IMG/VR virus record: IMGVR_UViG_3300042331_000508
Location: 1 to 64,000 of that record
Direction: 5' to 3' (one strand)
Length of the DNA: 64,000 bases
From: a virus
Shown here: piece after piece, positions 49,237-56,447 of the stretch
Numbering within the stretch: the stretch's first letter is position 1
How the letters are laid out: each line of letters begins with the position of its first letter
Notes under the pieces: model-generated
What the model saw: the letters and a program-made list of their open reading frames with translations, nothing else
The model's database searches: none
What the model was told of the DNA's origin: nothing
Position numbers and translations under genes: made by a program

Positions 49237-49624
49237 CGTCAGAGACGATCTGACGGACGGCGCTTGCCTCCCGCGCGACCCGGAAAACGCGGGTCGCGCG
49301 GGAAACAAGAGATGGGCCGTCCATCGGGCGCGGGGGAGCTGACGCTGTTGTTAACTGACAGCCGCCGAGGCTCTCTGGCTCCTATCAACACGCTTTCGGC
49401 GTGCCTACGGACGCTGGTCGATTCTCCCTCATTTTTGTCGTGAGGATCGCTCACGCCTGCGATTAGCAGGCGCGGAGTCGGTGATCGTCCGATGCGATCT
49501 GACCAGCGGGGCCAAGCCCGCGCCCGTGTGAATTGCGAGCGGGGCGAGCATGGCGACCATGCAGGCTTGGCCGTGCAATTTCACGGACGGCGGAGACTTC
49601 CGGCAGATTGCGCTCGATAGAGCG
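49237..49624 (-). ncRNA. Candidate structured RNA or leader, second
   Basis: Hairpins: CGTCAG/CTGACG (49237-49255), a 12-bp stem CCCGCGCGACCC/GGGTCGCGCGGG (49270-49302), CACGC/GCGTG (49389-49403), CGCCTGC/GCAGGCG (49454-49472), an outer CCGTG..AATTGC with GCAATT.CACGG stem (49524-49586) enclosing GCATGG/CCATGC, and CGCTC-GATA-GAGCG (49611-49624). Strand inferred from downstream gene. May be several elements rather than one RNA. Confidence 0.4.
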
Positions 49625-49726
49625 TGAAGCCAGTGTAAGCAAGTGCGCGGTCTTGAACCTATGGTAGGCGCCGCGCGCCCGGATACAGCCGTGGCCAGGG
49701 TTGCCGGAAACATCCCCGCGCGCAAA

Positions 49727-49740
49727 CTCTTACGTAAGAG
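49727..49740. repeat. CTTACGTAAG palindrome, copy 5
   Basis: CTCTTACGTAAGAG, 14-bp perfect palindrome in the non-coding region; followed on the minus strand by TTTGCGCG. Confidence 0.7.
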
Positions 49741-49788
49741 CCTGCGCGCGAAAACGCTTGCGTTCCCCGGAAACTTAATTCCTCTCTT

Positions 49789-49822
49789 TCCACAATAGAG
49801 AGGCGATCCTGCCAATTAGATA
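49789..49822. repeat. 34-bp duplicated element, copy 1
   Basis: Contains TCCACAATAGAGAGGCGATC and GCCAATTAGATA; 33 of 34 bases match the copy 140 bp downstream, and looser similarity continues (TTATCGCC). With preceding CCTCTCT it can form a CCTCTCT/AGAGAGG hairpin. Possible duplicated promoter or binding site. Confidence 0.6.
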
Positions 49823-49928
49823 GCGCATTATCGCCGGTAGGCGGCAATGCGCGTGTCCATTTAGCGGAGGGAGCAACCTTCCCGCAAATCCGCGCGCAAG
49901 CGCGCGGGGGGAAAATCTTTTCACACTC

Positions 49929-49962
49929 TCCACAATAGAGAGGCGATCCCGCCAATTAGATA
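49929..49962. repeat. 34-bp duplicated element, copy 2
   Basis: Second copy of the element at 49789, one base different (CCCGCC versus CCTGCC). Confidence 0.6.
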
Positions 49963-50000
49963 ATGGCTTATCGCCCGGCAAGGCCGCGCCGGATCGGGAC

Positions 50001-50035
50001 AAAAAGAGGCCGCGCGGGATCACTCCCGCGCGGCC
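50001..50035 (-). terminator. Rho-independent terminator of the GC-rich gene
   Basis: On the minus strand an 11-bp stem GGCCGCGCGGG/CCCGCGCGGCC with a six-base loop is followed by TCTTTTTGTC. Confidence 0.75.
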
Positions 50036-50068
50036 GTGCGTTGCGCGCTTGCGTGCGCGCTTGCGTGC

Positions 50069-51193
50069 CTATGCTTGCGCTTCCGCGCGCGCGCGCTCTT
50101 CCGCGCGCGTTGCAAGCCAATGCGCGGCCGTTGCGCGCGTTATGGGTGCAACTCCCAAACGCGCGCACGTGCGCGCAAAGGATAGTTGCATGCGGTTCCA
50201 TGCGGTTTGCTCTTCCGGCGCGCGTCCTCCGCGCTTTCCGGCGGGAGATACTCCGAACGCATGGCGCAAGCTATATCCGCGCCCATCTACTTGCGCGCGC
50301 ATGTAACGGAACGCGCGCATGATCCATTGCAAATCCGCGCGCAAGGCCGCGCGCGCTTTCGCGCGCGCAACGTCCGGCCTCTTCCCGCGCGCATCTTCGC
50401 AAGCGCGCGCGAACACGTAGAACGCGCGCGCACGTAGAACGCGCGCACGCTTCACGATTGCCGCGCGCATGGCATAGGCTCCCGCGCCGGAAGAATCTTC
50501 CGGCCGATCCGACACTTGCGGGAGAAACGCAAGCGCGGCCGGATCGGTTGCTTCCGCCGTGGACATTTTCCGCAACGTGCGCGCCCCCGCGCGTGCTCCG
50601 GCCGCAACTATCGCGCGCGGCGTGCATGGGTGAACCGCGCAAGCGCGCGCGGCCATGCGCGCATGGCGCGCGGGCGCGTTGCTTGCAATGTCAAACGCGC
50701 GCAACGCGCGCGCCAACTCTTCACGCATGGCGGAAGCAACCTCTTCCTTGTAATCCCACGATGCGAGCGGAAACGCACGGCCGCCCCCCTCAAACTTCAC
50801 GCGCGCGCGTTGCGTTATCGCATGCGCGGTTGCTTCGATTTGCGGGAGTGTCGGAACGTGCGCGCCGGACACGATCACTTCCCACGGCCGCGCGTAGAAG
50901 CGTGCCGCGCGAACGTGCGCGCTTGCGTCATGGGTGACGCTAACGGCCGCGCGCGGTTCTATGTCCCGCACGTGCGTTACCAGCGGATTTGCGCGCTTCC
51001 GGCCGCGCATGCGCGGGAAAGGTTGCGCGCTTTTCGGCCATGCAACCGATCCGGCCGCGCCGATAGCATCACACTCGAAAAGCGTGCTTCCGGCGATTGA
51101 CGCATAAAGATCCGGCGTCACGGATTTGCGGGAGATACGTCCCGCGCGTGCCGCGCTTGCGCGGCCTTGCGTTGCTTGTGCTTTGCTTTTCAT
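50069..51193 (-). CDS. Ala/Arg-rich protein encoded by GCGCGC-rich DNA
   Basis: 374 residues from ATG 51193. Extremely rich in Ala and Arg written mostly as GCG and CGC, so the gene is packed with GCGCGC runs unlike its neighbours. Still, it has ordinary protein-like blocks (ARPWEVIVSGAHVPTLPQIEATAHAI, FPLASWDYKEEVASAMREEL, LQWIMRAFRYMRAQ) and no repeats at the protein level, so it looks coding. No family recognised. Has its own promoter region and terminator. Foreign origin or selection for the GCGCGC motif are possible. Confidence 0.6.
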   Translation of the reverse strand: MKSKAQATQGRASAARAGRISRKSVTPDLYASIAGSTLFECDAIGAAGSVAWPKSAQPFPRMRGRKRANPLVTHVRDIEPRAAVSVTHDASAHVRAARFYARPWEVIVSGAHVPTLPQIEATAHAITQRARVKFEGGGRAFPLASWDYKEEVASAMREELARALRAFDIASNAPARHARMAARACAVHPCTPRAIVAAGARAGARTLRKMSTAEATDPAALAFLPQVSDRPEDSSGAGAYAMRAAIVKRARVLRARAFYVFARACEDARGKRPDVARAKARAALRADLQWIMRAFRYMRAQVDGRGYSLRHAFGVSPAGKRGGRAPEEQTAWNRMQLSFARTCARLGVAPITRATAAHWLATRAEERARAEAQA

Positions 51194-51236
51194 AAGCGTG
51201 CCGATCCTACCGCAAGCGCGCGCGCGAAACGAGACG

Positions 51237-51267
51237 AATAACATACAAAACGCGCAAAATAACATAC
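51237..51267. repeat. Operator-like direct repeats upstream of GC-rich gene
   Basis: AATAACATAC at 51237-51246 and 51258-51267, exactly 21 bp (two helical turns) apart, in the AT-rich 247-bp divergent gap 51194-51440. A TATAAT lies at 51273-51278. Candidate promoter/operator for the divergent genes. Confidence 0.5.
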
Positions 51268-51359
51268 ACGCTTATAATTACTTATGAATAACCAAGAATA
51301 CCTGGCGCACGACCCACCGAGATATTTTTTTTGACCGGCCCAGGCAAAATCCCAGGTAA

Positions 51360-51428
51360 AAATCGCCGTCCGTAATTTTTGCCCGTCCGTCCGCAATTTT
51401 GCCCGTCCAGCAAATTTACAGTGGCGCA
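51360..51428. repeat. GCCCGTCC repeats and upstream element, copy A
   Basis: Short direct repeats (CCGTCCG, then AATTTT, then GCCCGTCC) occur three times from 51366 to 51408, ending in CCGTCC-A-GCAAATTTACAGTGG-C-GCA (51403-51428). The last part recurs at 51660-51685. Twelve bases separate it from the GTG start at 51441. Confidence 0.55.
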
Positions 51429-51440
51429 AAACAAGGACGA

Positions 51441-51659
51441 GTGACGATTTACAACTACGTGCAAGGGATACTACGCGAAATTGTCGGGGCATGCTCGCAG
51501 GCCGAGGCCGCCAGCATGGAATTCACCATCCCCAAGGCCATCCACATCGCTCTGGACACTGATAAAGACGGCAAGGTGGCGGGGCCGGACATGGCCGTCG
51601 GACATATCGAGTTCACAATTCTGCTGGTCGGCCGTCCGGAGGCCGCCTGCCACAACTGA
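51441..51659 (+). CDS. Small plus-strand protein, first of right-hand operon
   Basis: 72 residues from GTG 51441 with AAGGA just upstream. A hydrophobic C-terminal strand (HIEFTILLVG) and a helical N-terminus (ILREIVGACSQAEAASMEF); DTDKDGKVAGPD resembles an EF-hand-like loop. Unknown function. Confidence 0.5.
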   Translation: MTIYNYVQGILREIVGACSQAEAASMEFTIPKAIHIALDTDKDGKVAGPDMAVGHIEFTILLVGRPEAACHN

Positions 51660-51685
51660 CCGTCCGGCAAATTTACAGTGGTGCA
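51660..51685 (+). promoter_or_regulatory. Repeated upstream element, copy B
   Basis: CCGTCC-G-GCAAATTTACAGTGG-T-GCA, 24 of 26 bases identical to copy A at 51403, placed ten bases before the ATG at 51696. The same distance from a start codon in both places suggests a promoter or translation control element. Confidence 0.5.
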
Positions 51686-51695
51686 TGATTAGAGC

Positions 51696-51908
51696 ATGAG
51701 CAACTGGTCACCGAGGGTTTGGTATATGTGCCTCAACCCATTTTTCGAAGGCGACAAGCCGCAAGTCCGTCATGAGACGTTCGAGGAGGCCAAGACGGAA
51801 GCAGGCCGTCTGGCGCTCAAAACGGGCCGCAAAATTCACGTGCTGCAATTGATCGGCACAATGCATCCGCCGCACATTCCGGCCCCGATCTGGGAGCAAA
51901 GAGCATGA
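51696..51908 (+). CDS. Small protein, unknown
   Basis: 70 residues (VWYMCLNPFFEGDKP ... EEAKTEAGRLALKTGRKIHVLQ), a short alpha/beta protein. ATGA overlap with the next gene. Confidence 0.5.
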   Translation: MSNWSPRVWYMCLNPFFEGDKPQVRHETFEEAKTEAGRLALKTGRKIHVLQLIGTMHPPHIPAPIWEQRA

Positions 51909-52198
51909 CCCAAAGTCTTTTTGAAACAGAAGTTCTCCCGCGCCTGGAGGCCAAGCGTGCCGATTGGCTCGCCGAGGCGCGCGCGGTCGCCAGACAACTG
52001 GGCCGCAGCGGGCCGGTCAATATCAACGACGTGCGCCGGTTGTGTCCTTTACCGCCCAGCATTGATCCGCGGGTCATGGGCGCCGTCTTTAACAAATCTG
52101 AGTGGGTCTGTGTGGGCTACAAGCGGTCATCCCGATCTACGTGCCATAACCGTCCGATAGGGACATTTGTGCTCCGAGACCCACTCAAAAACTTATGA
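51905..52198 (+). CDS. Conserved-looking phage protein, unknown function
   Basis: 97 residues. ARAVARQLGRSGPVNINDVRRLCPLP, DPRVMGAVF and GYKRSSRSTCHNRPIGTF are distinctive blocks seen, as I recall, in small phage proteins near replication genes. Function unknown. Confidence 0.55.
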   Translation: MTQSLFETEVLPRLEAKRADWLAEARAVARQLGRSGPVNINDVRRLCPLPPSIDPRVMGAVFNKSEWVCVGYKRSSRSTCHNRPIGTFVLRDPLKNL

Positions 52199-52476
52199 TG
52201 ACCTACGACACCGACCCCGCGCTCCGCAAGTTGCGGCGCCGTTATCCCGGCTTGGAAATTGTGGACCGATGGGAGTCGCACTCCGACCGTCCGGTAAACG
52301 AGAAGTATAGCTGGCTGCGCTTCCAGGCGCATGAGCTGGTGACCGAGGACGTGCATTTGGACGCCATCCCCCGCGTGCGCGAGAGCGTCCACGAAACCGT
52401 GACCTTCCGCAAATTGGTCGCTTTTGGCGAGACGCCGGATGCGCTGGAGAAGTCGCTGATGGAGGCAACCCTATGA
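52195..52476 (+). CDS. Small protein, unknown
   Basis: 93 residues, ATGA overlaps on both sides. Mixed charge, no motif. Confidence 0.45.
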   Translation: MMTYDTDPALRKLRRRYPGLEIVDRWESHSDRPVNEKYSWLRFQAHELVTEDVHLDAIPRVRESVHETVTFRKLVAFGETPDALEKSLMEATL

Positions 52477-52826
52477 GACAAAACGACAAAACTAAAGCCA
52501 CACGCAAAAAGAACACTGCCCCCAAACAGAGCGCCCACCAAATCATCCAAGGGCAGCAAGCCGAGATCGCATTGTTGGAAGATGCGTTGCAGGAAGCCCT
52601 CAACGCGACCGGCCTTGAGCTAAAAGAAAAAGCGCCCCGCCGCCCACGAACATCTGCCTCGCATCGTCGTGTGCTGCGTTCCTACGCCAATGCTGCGTTG
52701 ACAGGATTGTTGAGTGGATATGCCTCCAGAGAAGGTAACACAGGACTAACGGCCGACGAAATCGCCCAAGCCGCATGGAAGGTCGCCGCAGCCATGAAAA
52801 GCCATGAAGATCAAGTTTCGCGATAA
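52473..52826 (+). CDS. Small basic helical protein
   Basis: 117 residues with a Lys/Arg-rich N-terminus, a helix LEDALQEALNATGLELKEK and an Arg-rich middle (RRPRTSASHRRVLRSY). Possibly nucleic-acid binding. The next gene starts inside its 3' end. Confidence 0.45.
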   Translation: MRQNDKTKATRKKNTAPKQSAHQIIQGQQAEIALLEDALQEALNATGLELKEKAPRRPRTSASHRRVLRSYANAALTGLLSGYASREGNTGLTADEIAQAAWKVAAAMKSHEDQVSR

Positions 52827-52965
52827 TCGTGGCTACAGCTTTGAGGTCGAGGGCGATATGTCCGTCGAGAAGCTGCTGGAACTGGGCATCAACCGCTTCA
52901 AGCTGGTGCATCCAGACAAGCCGCTGGAACAGGGCGAGTGGCGAGCGGAGGAGCCGGAAAAGTGA
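52804..52965 (+). CDS. Small acidic protein
   Basis: 53 residues from ATG 52804, overlapping the previous gene by 23 bases; TGATG overlap with the next. MKIKFRDNRGYSFEVEGDMS begins a beta-rich fold. Unknown. Confidence 0.5.
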   Translation: MKIKFRDNRGYSFEVEGDMSVEKLLELGINRFKLVHPDKPLEQGEWRAEEPEK

Positions 52966-53051
52966 TGGATCACCTCATTCCCGCCTATCTGACCTTGGCC
53001 GCGTTTTTGACCTGCCTGTTGGTCTGCATTTTTGACTCCGACAAATGGTAA
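52965..53051 (+). CDS. 28-residue membrane peptide
   Basis: MDHLIPAYLTLAAFLTCLLV then CIFDSDKW: a single hydrophobic helix with a short polar tail. TGATG overlap upstream and 7-base overlap downstream support translation. Role unknown. Confidence 0.45.
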   Translation: MDHLIPAYLTLAAFLTCLLVCIFDSDKW

Positions 53052-53326
53052 GAACGTGGACTTGCACGGTGTCCAATACACCGCCGTTTCTCAAGATCAC
53101 CGGCTGGAAGCCGATCGTGGATGACGCTGCCACGGGGGCTGCCGCCAAGAGCTACCGTCAACAGCACGGGATCAAGGGCCGTGCCGTGGCGCGCAAAATG
53201 GGTATGTGTCCCTCGCATTTTTCCGAAATCGAGTCCGGCAAGCGGGGGTGGAACGGCGACAAAGCGGTGCGCTACTGGCACGCCGTGGAAGCCCTGAAAG
53301 GAGAATCAAATGGCACGGCAAACTGA
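53045..53326 (+). CDS. XRE-like helix-turn-helix regulator
   Basis: 93 residues. The HTH GRAVARKMGMCPSHFSEIESGKRG near residues 45-68 is XRE-like (VARKMGM turn PSHFSEIESGK). The N-terminal 30 residues form an extra small segment. Likely a regulator of the right-hand operon. Confidence 0.6.
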   Translation: MVRTWTCTVSNTPPFLKITGWKPIVDDAATGAAAKSYRQQHGIKGRAVARKMGMCPSHFSEIESGKRGWNGDKAVRYWHAVEALKGESNGTAN

Positions 53327-54434
53327 AGTTCTCAAGGATTACGCCGGTCACGGGCTGGAATTCAAGGCTGGCGAGCGGTATCTTTTGGAAGATCCGACTC
53401 TGGCGCATCTGCTGATGATGGGGGTGGCAGGCAAGGTCACGGATGTCGAGATTCAGAGTGATCCGTCCAGCAAGGATGTTCTGATCACTCGCAGCGGCGG
53501 CTTCGGTGACATTCTATTTATGACGCCGACGATCAAGGCGTTTCTCGCTTTGGGCAGCAAAGTCACCGTTTGCTGCCATCGCAATTACGCTGATGCCCTC
53601 TCGGCTTTTCCGCAAATAGGTTACATTCCATATCCGATGCGGATGGGCCAAGTGATGCCCTACGGCTACCATGTTTGGCTGGAGGGGGTCATTGAGTTTG
53701 CGCCGGAACCAGAGCGACACGCCGTGGACCTGATCGCGGAGCGAGCTGGCGTGGAACTGGTCAGCAAAGAGCTTCTTTACTCCGTTCGCCCTGCCGATAT
53801 GCAGTGGGCCAAGGAGAACTTTCCCCGCAATCGCAAGCCACGGGTAGGCGTGCAGCTCATGGCCTCCGCGCCGACGCGCACGTATCCGCACGAACTTATG
53901 CACAAAGCCCTGCTGGGTCTGCTCATGCATAATGTGGAAATCGCGATCTTTGGAAGTCCCGGCAGCGTAGAACTGACCGACGTCAATCCCAGTGTCTACA
54001 ACATCGCCGCCGCCGCCAAGACGTTCGGGCAATCCTGCGCGGTATTGGCTGATTGCGATGTTGTCCTCGCGCCGGATTCGGCCATGTGCCATGTGGCCGG
54101 TGCGCTGGGCCTGCCGACTGTTGCTTTGTATGCGCCATTTCCTTGGAAAGCGCGCACGGCTTATGCGCCGTCCATCCGTGCCTTGAGTGGCAATCTTAAG
54201 TGCGCGCCTTGCTATTGGCATGGACGCGGCTCGGCTTACCCGGCGCACGGGCCTTGCGCGCAGACGGGGAAATGCGAAGCGCTGGCGACAATCGAGCCGG
54301 AACGCATCGTGCGCGAAACTATGCGACTGCTGGAGGAGAAACGGACTCGGGGGGGTCAAGTGGCTTCTGGCAGCGCGGGCGGCATCTCATCTGGGGATGA
54401 GGTGCCGCCCACAACTTTGCCTTACGAGCTATGA
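53310..54434 (+). CDS. Family 9 glycosyltransferase (heptosyltransferase-like)
   Basis: 374 residues, AGGAG before the ATG. ITRSGGFGDILFMTPTIKAF (N-terminal nucleotide-fold loop), KPRVGVQLMASAPTRTYP, and the C-terminal donor-binding region ADCDVVLAPDSAMCHVAGALGLPTVALYAP match GT9 enzymes such as LPS heptosyltransferases. A short Cys cluster (CAPCYWHG ... CAQTGKC) lies after it. It probably modifies host or phage glycans and is rare in such an operon of small phage genes. Confidence 0.8.
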   Translation: MARQTEVLKDYAGHGLEFKAGERYLLEDPTLAHLLMMGVAGKVTDVEIQSDPSSKDVLITRSGGFGDILFMTPTIKAFLALGSKVTVCCHRNYADALSAFPQIGYIPYPMRMGQVMPYGYHVWLEGVIEFAPEPERHAVDLIAERAGVELVSKELLYSVRPADMQWAKENFPRNRKPRVGVQLMASAPTRTYPHELMHKALLGLLMHNVEIAIFGSPGSVELTDVNPSVYNIAAAAKTFGQSCAVLADCDVVLAPDSAMCHVAGALGLPTVALYAPFPWKARTAYAPSIRALSGNLKCAPCYWHGRGSAYPAHGPCAQTGKCEALATIEPERIVRETMRLLEEKRTRGGQVASGSAGGISSGDEVPPTTLPYEL

Positions 54435-54778
54435 ATGCGATGTGTCCTAATTGCGAGGGCATGGGCGTGATTCACGCTCAGTTTGGTTTTCCTTCCGATC
54501 AGGACAACGAGGACGCGGCATTTGTCATGCCAGAGCGATGCTGCGACCGCTGCGAAGGGCAGGGGCATCTCTTTGGCGACCAGGCTAAGCAGGTTCTTGC
54601 CGGCCGCGAGTTGTTCAAAGCGCGTCACGCCCGCGACATCTCGATGCGCAAAGCGGCTAACGATCTTGGGGTTGTTCCATTTTGGAACTGGCAAGAGGCC
54701 GAATGGGGGATGTGGCCCTTGGCAAAGATCCAAGAGTTGAAAAACAAACTGGAGGAAAAATGGCCGCTCGATGGATAG
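54431..54778 (+). CDS. DnaJ-type zinc-finger protein
   Basis: 115 residues. Two CxxCxGxG-like units, CPNCEGMGVIH and CCDRCEGQGHLF, form a DnaJ-like zinc site; the C-terminal half AGRELFKARHARDISMRKAANDLGV looks like an HTH. ATGA overlap with GT9 gene. Confidence 0.6.
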   Translation: MNAMCPNCEGMGVIHAQFGFPSDQDNEDAAFVMPERCCDRCEGQGHLFGDQAKQVLAGRELFKARHARDISMRKAANDLGVVPFWNWQEAEWGMWPLAKIQELKNKLEEKWPLDG

Positions 54779-54999
54779 CCGTAGGACTGCTTGCCGCCGG
54801 TTATGCGGGTTGCGCCCATCCAATTTGGCGCGACACCGCGCCGTGGAACTTTCCTCCCGCCGAGGAGTGGAACAAGCCTCTGGAGTTTTCTTGGCAGAAC
54901 GCGGTGGACAAATACCGGGAATGGACGGCGCCGGAAGGTATGGAGTGGGACTTCTTAACCCGCAGCTACCGGCCGATTTTGACCGAATGGCATGACTAG
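54760..54999 (+). CDS. Putative small lipoprotein
   Basis: 79 residues from ATG 54760 with GGAGG before it. The N-terminus ARWIAVGLLAAGYAGC resembles a lipoprotein signal with a lipobox-like GYAGC, followed by a Trp/Pro-rich mature part. Could be an outer-membrane phage lipoprotein or an o-spanin-like product, though far from the lysis genes. Confidence 0.5.
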   Translation: MAARWIAVGLLAAGYAGCAHPIWRDTAPWNFPPAEEWNKPLEFSWQNAVDKYREWTAPEGMEWDFLTRSYRPILTEWHD

Positions 55000-55144
55000 C
55001 GCGATCCTTATAGCTCTCACGGGCCTTGCTTACGCGGTGATCGGCGTCGAGCAGGCCATCAACGGCAAAATCCCACAGGCCATGATCTGGTTTGGCTACA
55101 GTTTTGCCCAAGCGGGGCTGTGGTGGGTAACGATCAAATTATGA
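54992..55144 (+). CDS. Small two-helix membrane protein
   Basis: 50 residues from ATG 54992, overlapping the lipoprotein gene by 8 bases. Two hydrophobic helices (AILIALTGLAYAVIGV and AMIWFGYSFAQAGLWW). Similar small proteins occur in many phage genomes near structural genes. Role unknown. Confidence 0.5.
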   Translation: MTSAILIALTGLAYAVIGVEQAINGKIPQAMIWFGYSFAQAGLWWVTIKL

Positions 55145-55242
55145 CTTTGGCGGCAACAAGGAATGCGGCGGTGTGTTCACTTTCACTGGTCATTCATATC
55201 CCTTGTTCCGTAACCGCATAAAACGGAACCCGCCAACTACTT

Positions 55243-55842
55243 ATGTTTGCACTCGAAACCATCTATCGTCGAATCTGGGGCGGCCAGCCGCGCTTGGTCG
55301 CTGAAGTAGGAGTCAATGAACCGGAGAAATGCTCCGTAGCGCCGTGGCTGCGCAAGGGCGTGGAAGGCATCTTGGTCGAACCGCTGCCTTGGTGCTGCGC
55401 CCGCTTGCGCGAAGCATTTCCGACCGCCAAGGTTGTTGAAGGCGTGGTAGGAGCGACCAGAGGCGAGGTCAAACTCTACGACCGTGGCGAGGGGAGCTGG
55501 ATCGAAGACGTTCCCAAAGGCCAAGCGCCGGATGAGCACCACAAACATTCGGCCATGAATCGCGACAGCTTCGATCCGCAGTTTGTGCGGACAGTGACCA
55601 GCTATCCTTGGTGGAGCTTGGAAAAGCACCAGCTTGATGTGCTTTGCGTGGATACCGAAGGCGCCGAATGGTTTGTCATCCGCGACATGCGGACGGAGCC
55701 AAAGCTGATCCGGCTGGAGATGCACTTTACCCACACCGGATGGCGCAACCCGTTCTATCAGGAAATTTGCGACAGCCTTCATTCTTGCGGCTACGAGATT
55801 TTGGGCGAGGATGTCAGCGATATTTTATGGGCGAAATACTAA
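55243..55842 (+). CDS. FkbM-family methyltransferase
   Basis: 199 residues. The SAM-binding start LVAEVGVNEPEKCSVAPWL, GILVEPLP, AKVVEGVVGATRGEVKLYD, and the hallmark LDVLCVDTEGAEWFVIRDM followed by IRLEMHFTH match FkbM methyltransferases, often O-methylating sugars. With the GT9 gene it suggests glycan tailoring. About 100 bp upstream (55145-55242) hold a GTTCCGT/ACGGAAC hairpin and no clear gene. Confidence 0.75.
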   Translation: MFALETIYRRIWGGQPRLVAEVGVNEPEKCSVAPWLRKGVEGILVEPLPWCCARLREAFPTAKVVEGVVGATRGEVKLYDRGEGSWIEDVPKGQAPDEHHKHSAMNRDSFDPQFVRTVTSYPWWSLEKHQLDVLCVDTEGAEWFVIRDMRTEPKLIRLEMHFTHTGWRNPFYQEICDSLHSCGYEILGEDVSDILWAKY

Positions 55843-56186
55843 ATTCGAGCGAAGAAATTCACCACGGGGCAAAATCCGTTCGCGCGGGCTACCACATCTA
55901 TTGGAAGTGGCGGAAACAGCGCAAATACTTCGCGGGCACAACGAGGTGCGGATTGACAATCCATGACTTTATCAACGCAGGGCTGGGCTACAAAGAGGCG
56001 GGGATTGCCTTGGCAACAGCCACAATGCCCATGTGGACCTTGGATCGAGCGCAAGCACAGTTCTTTTCGGCCTCTTATTTGGAAATGCTGAGTTGGGATC
56101 TGGATTACATAACGAAGGATAAAAAGCATAAGCTGCATTTGGAAAAAGCCGTCAAAGTGAAAAAAGAACGCCATCGTCCGAATTGA
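55827..56186 (+). CDS. Unknown protein before gpW-like gene
   Basis: 119 residues from ATG 55827, 16-base overlap with the FkbM gene. Middle segment LTIHDFINAGLGYKEAGIALATATMPMWT; Lys-rich C-terminus. Not recognised. Head-side operon. Confidence 0.45.
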   Translation: MGEILNSSEEIHHGAKSVRAGYHIYWKWRKQRKYFAGTTRCGLTIHDFINAGLGYKEAGIALATATMPMWTLDRAQAQFFSASYLEMLSWDLDYITKDKKHKLHLEKAVKVKKERHRPN

Positions 56187-56201
56187 CACGCCTCCTTCGA
56201 C

Positions 56202-56447
56202 ATGGCGGCGGCTGACTGGGCAGAAATTTATGCGAGCTACACAGATGCGGAGCTTGCGTCCGAGATTGAGGATTTGAAAAAGCTGGCCTCGCCCTTTGCC
56301 AGCCAACAGGTCGGGAGCAAGTCCTACACCAAGGATCTGCGCGAAGTGCGCGACCGGCTTCAGGCCGCCAACAGAGTAAAACGGATGAGAAACTATCGGG
56401 AAGAGGACTTCACCGCCGTTGCCGATTTTTCGGGAGTCACTGTTTAA
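56202..56447 (+). CDS. gpW-like head-tail connector
   Basis: 81 residues. Helical N-terminus (DWAEIYASYTDAELASEIEDL), a segment SQQVGSKSYTKDLREVRDRLQ, and an acidic C-terminus. Size and position directly before the portal match lambda W (order A-W-B), a small head-completion protein. It overlaps no neighbour; the portal follows at once. Confidence 0.65.
   Translation: MAAADWAEIYASYTDAELASEIEDLKKLASPFASQQVGSKSYTKDLREVRDRLQAANRVKRMRNYREEDFTAVADFSGVTV

Larger units (their letters stand above)
49124..50068. other. 945-bp non-coding region
   Basis: No convincing gene. Contents: two CTTACGTAAG palindromes (49144-49163, 49727-49740), a set of hairpins from 49237 to 49624, a duplicated 34-bp element (49789, 49929), a CCGCGCG/CGCGCGG hairpin at 49890-49907, and the terminator of the GC-rich gene at 50001-50035. 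ORFs crossing it have unnatural compositions. Confidence 0.6.

Noticed and set aside
49429-49955. Minus-strand ORFs beginning MAGSPLYCG in the non-coding region
   Set aside because: The shared start is only the duplicated 34-bp element in translation; compositions are not protein-like.
51360-51428. Possible CRISPR array
   Set aside because: The repeats are only 8-15 bp with no regular spacers and no cas genes.
55141-55221. 26-codon ORF after the small membrane protein
   Set aside because: No supporting features beyond an overlapping ATGA; too little to call a gene.
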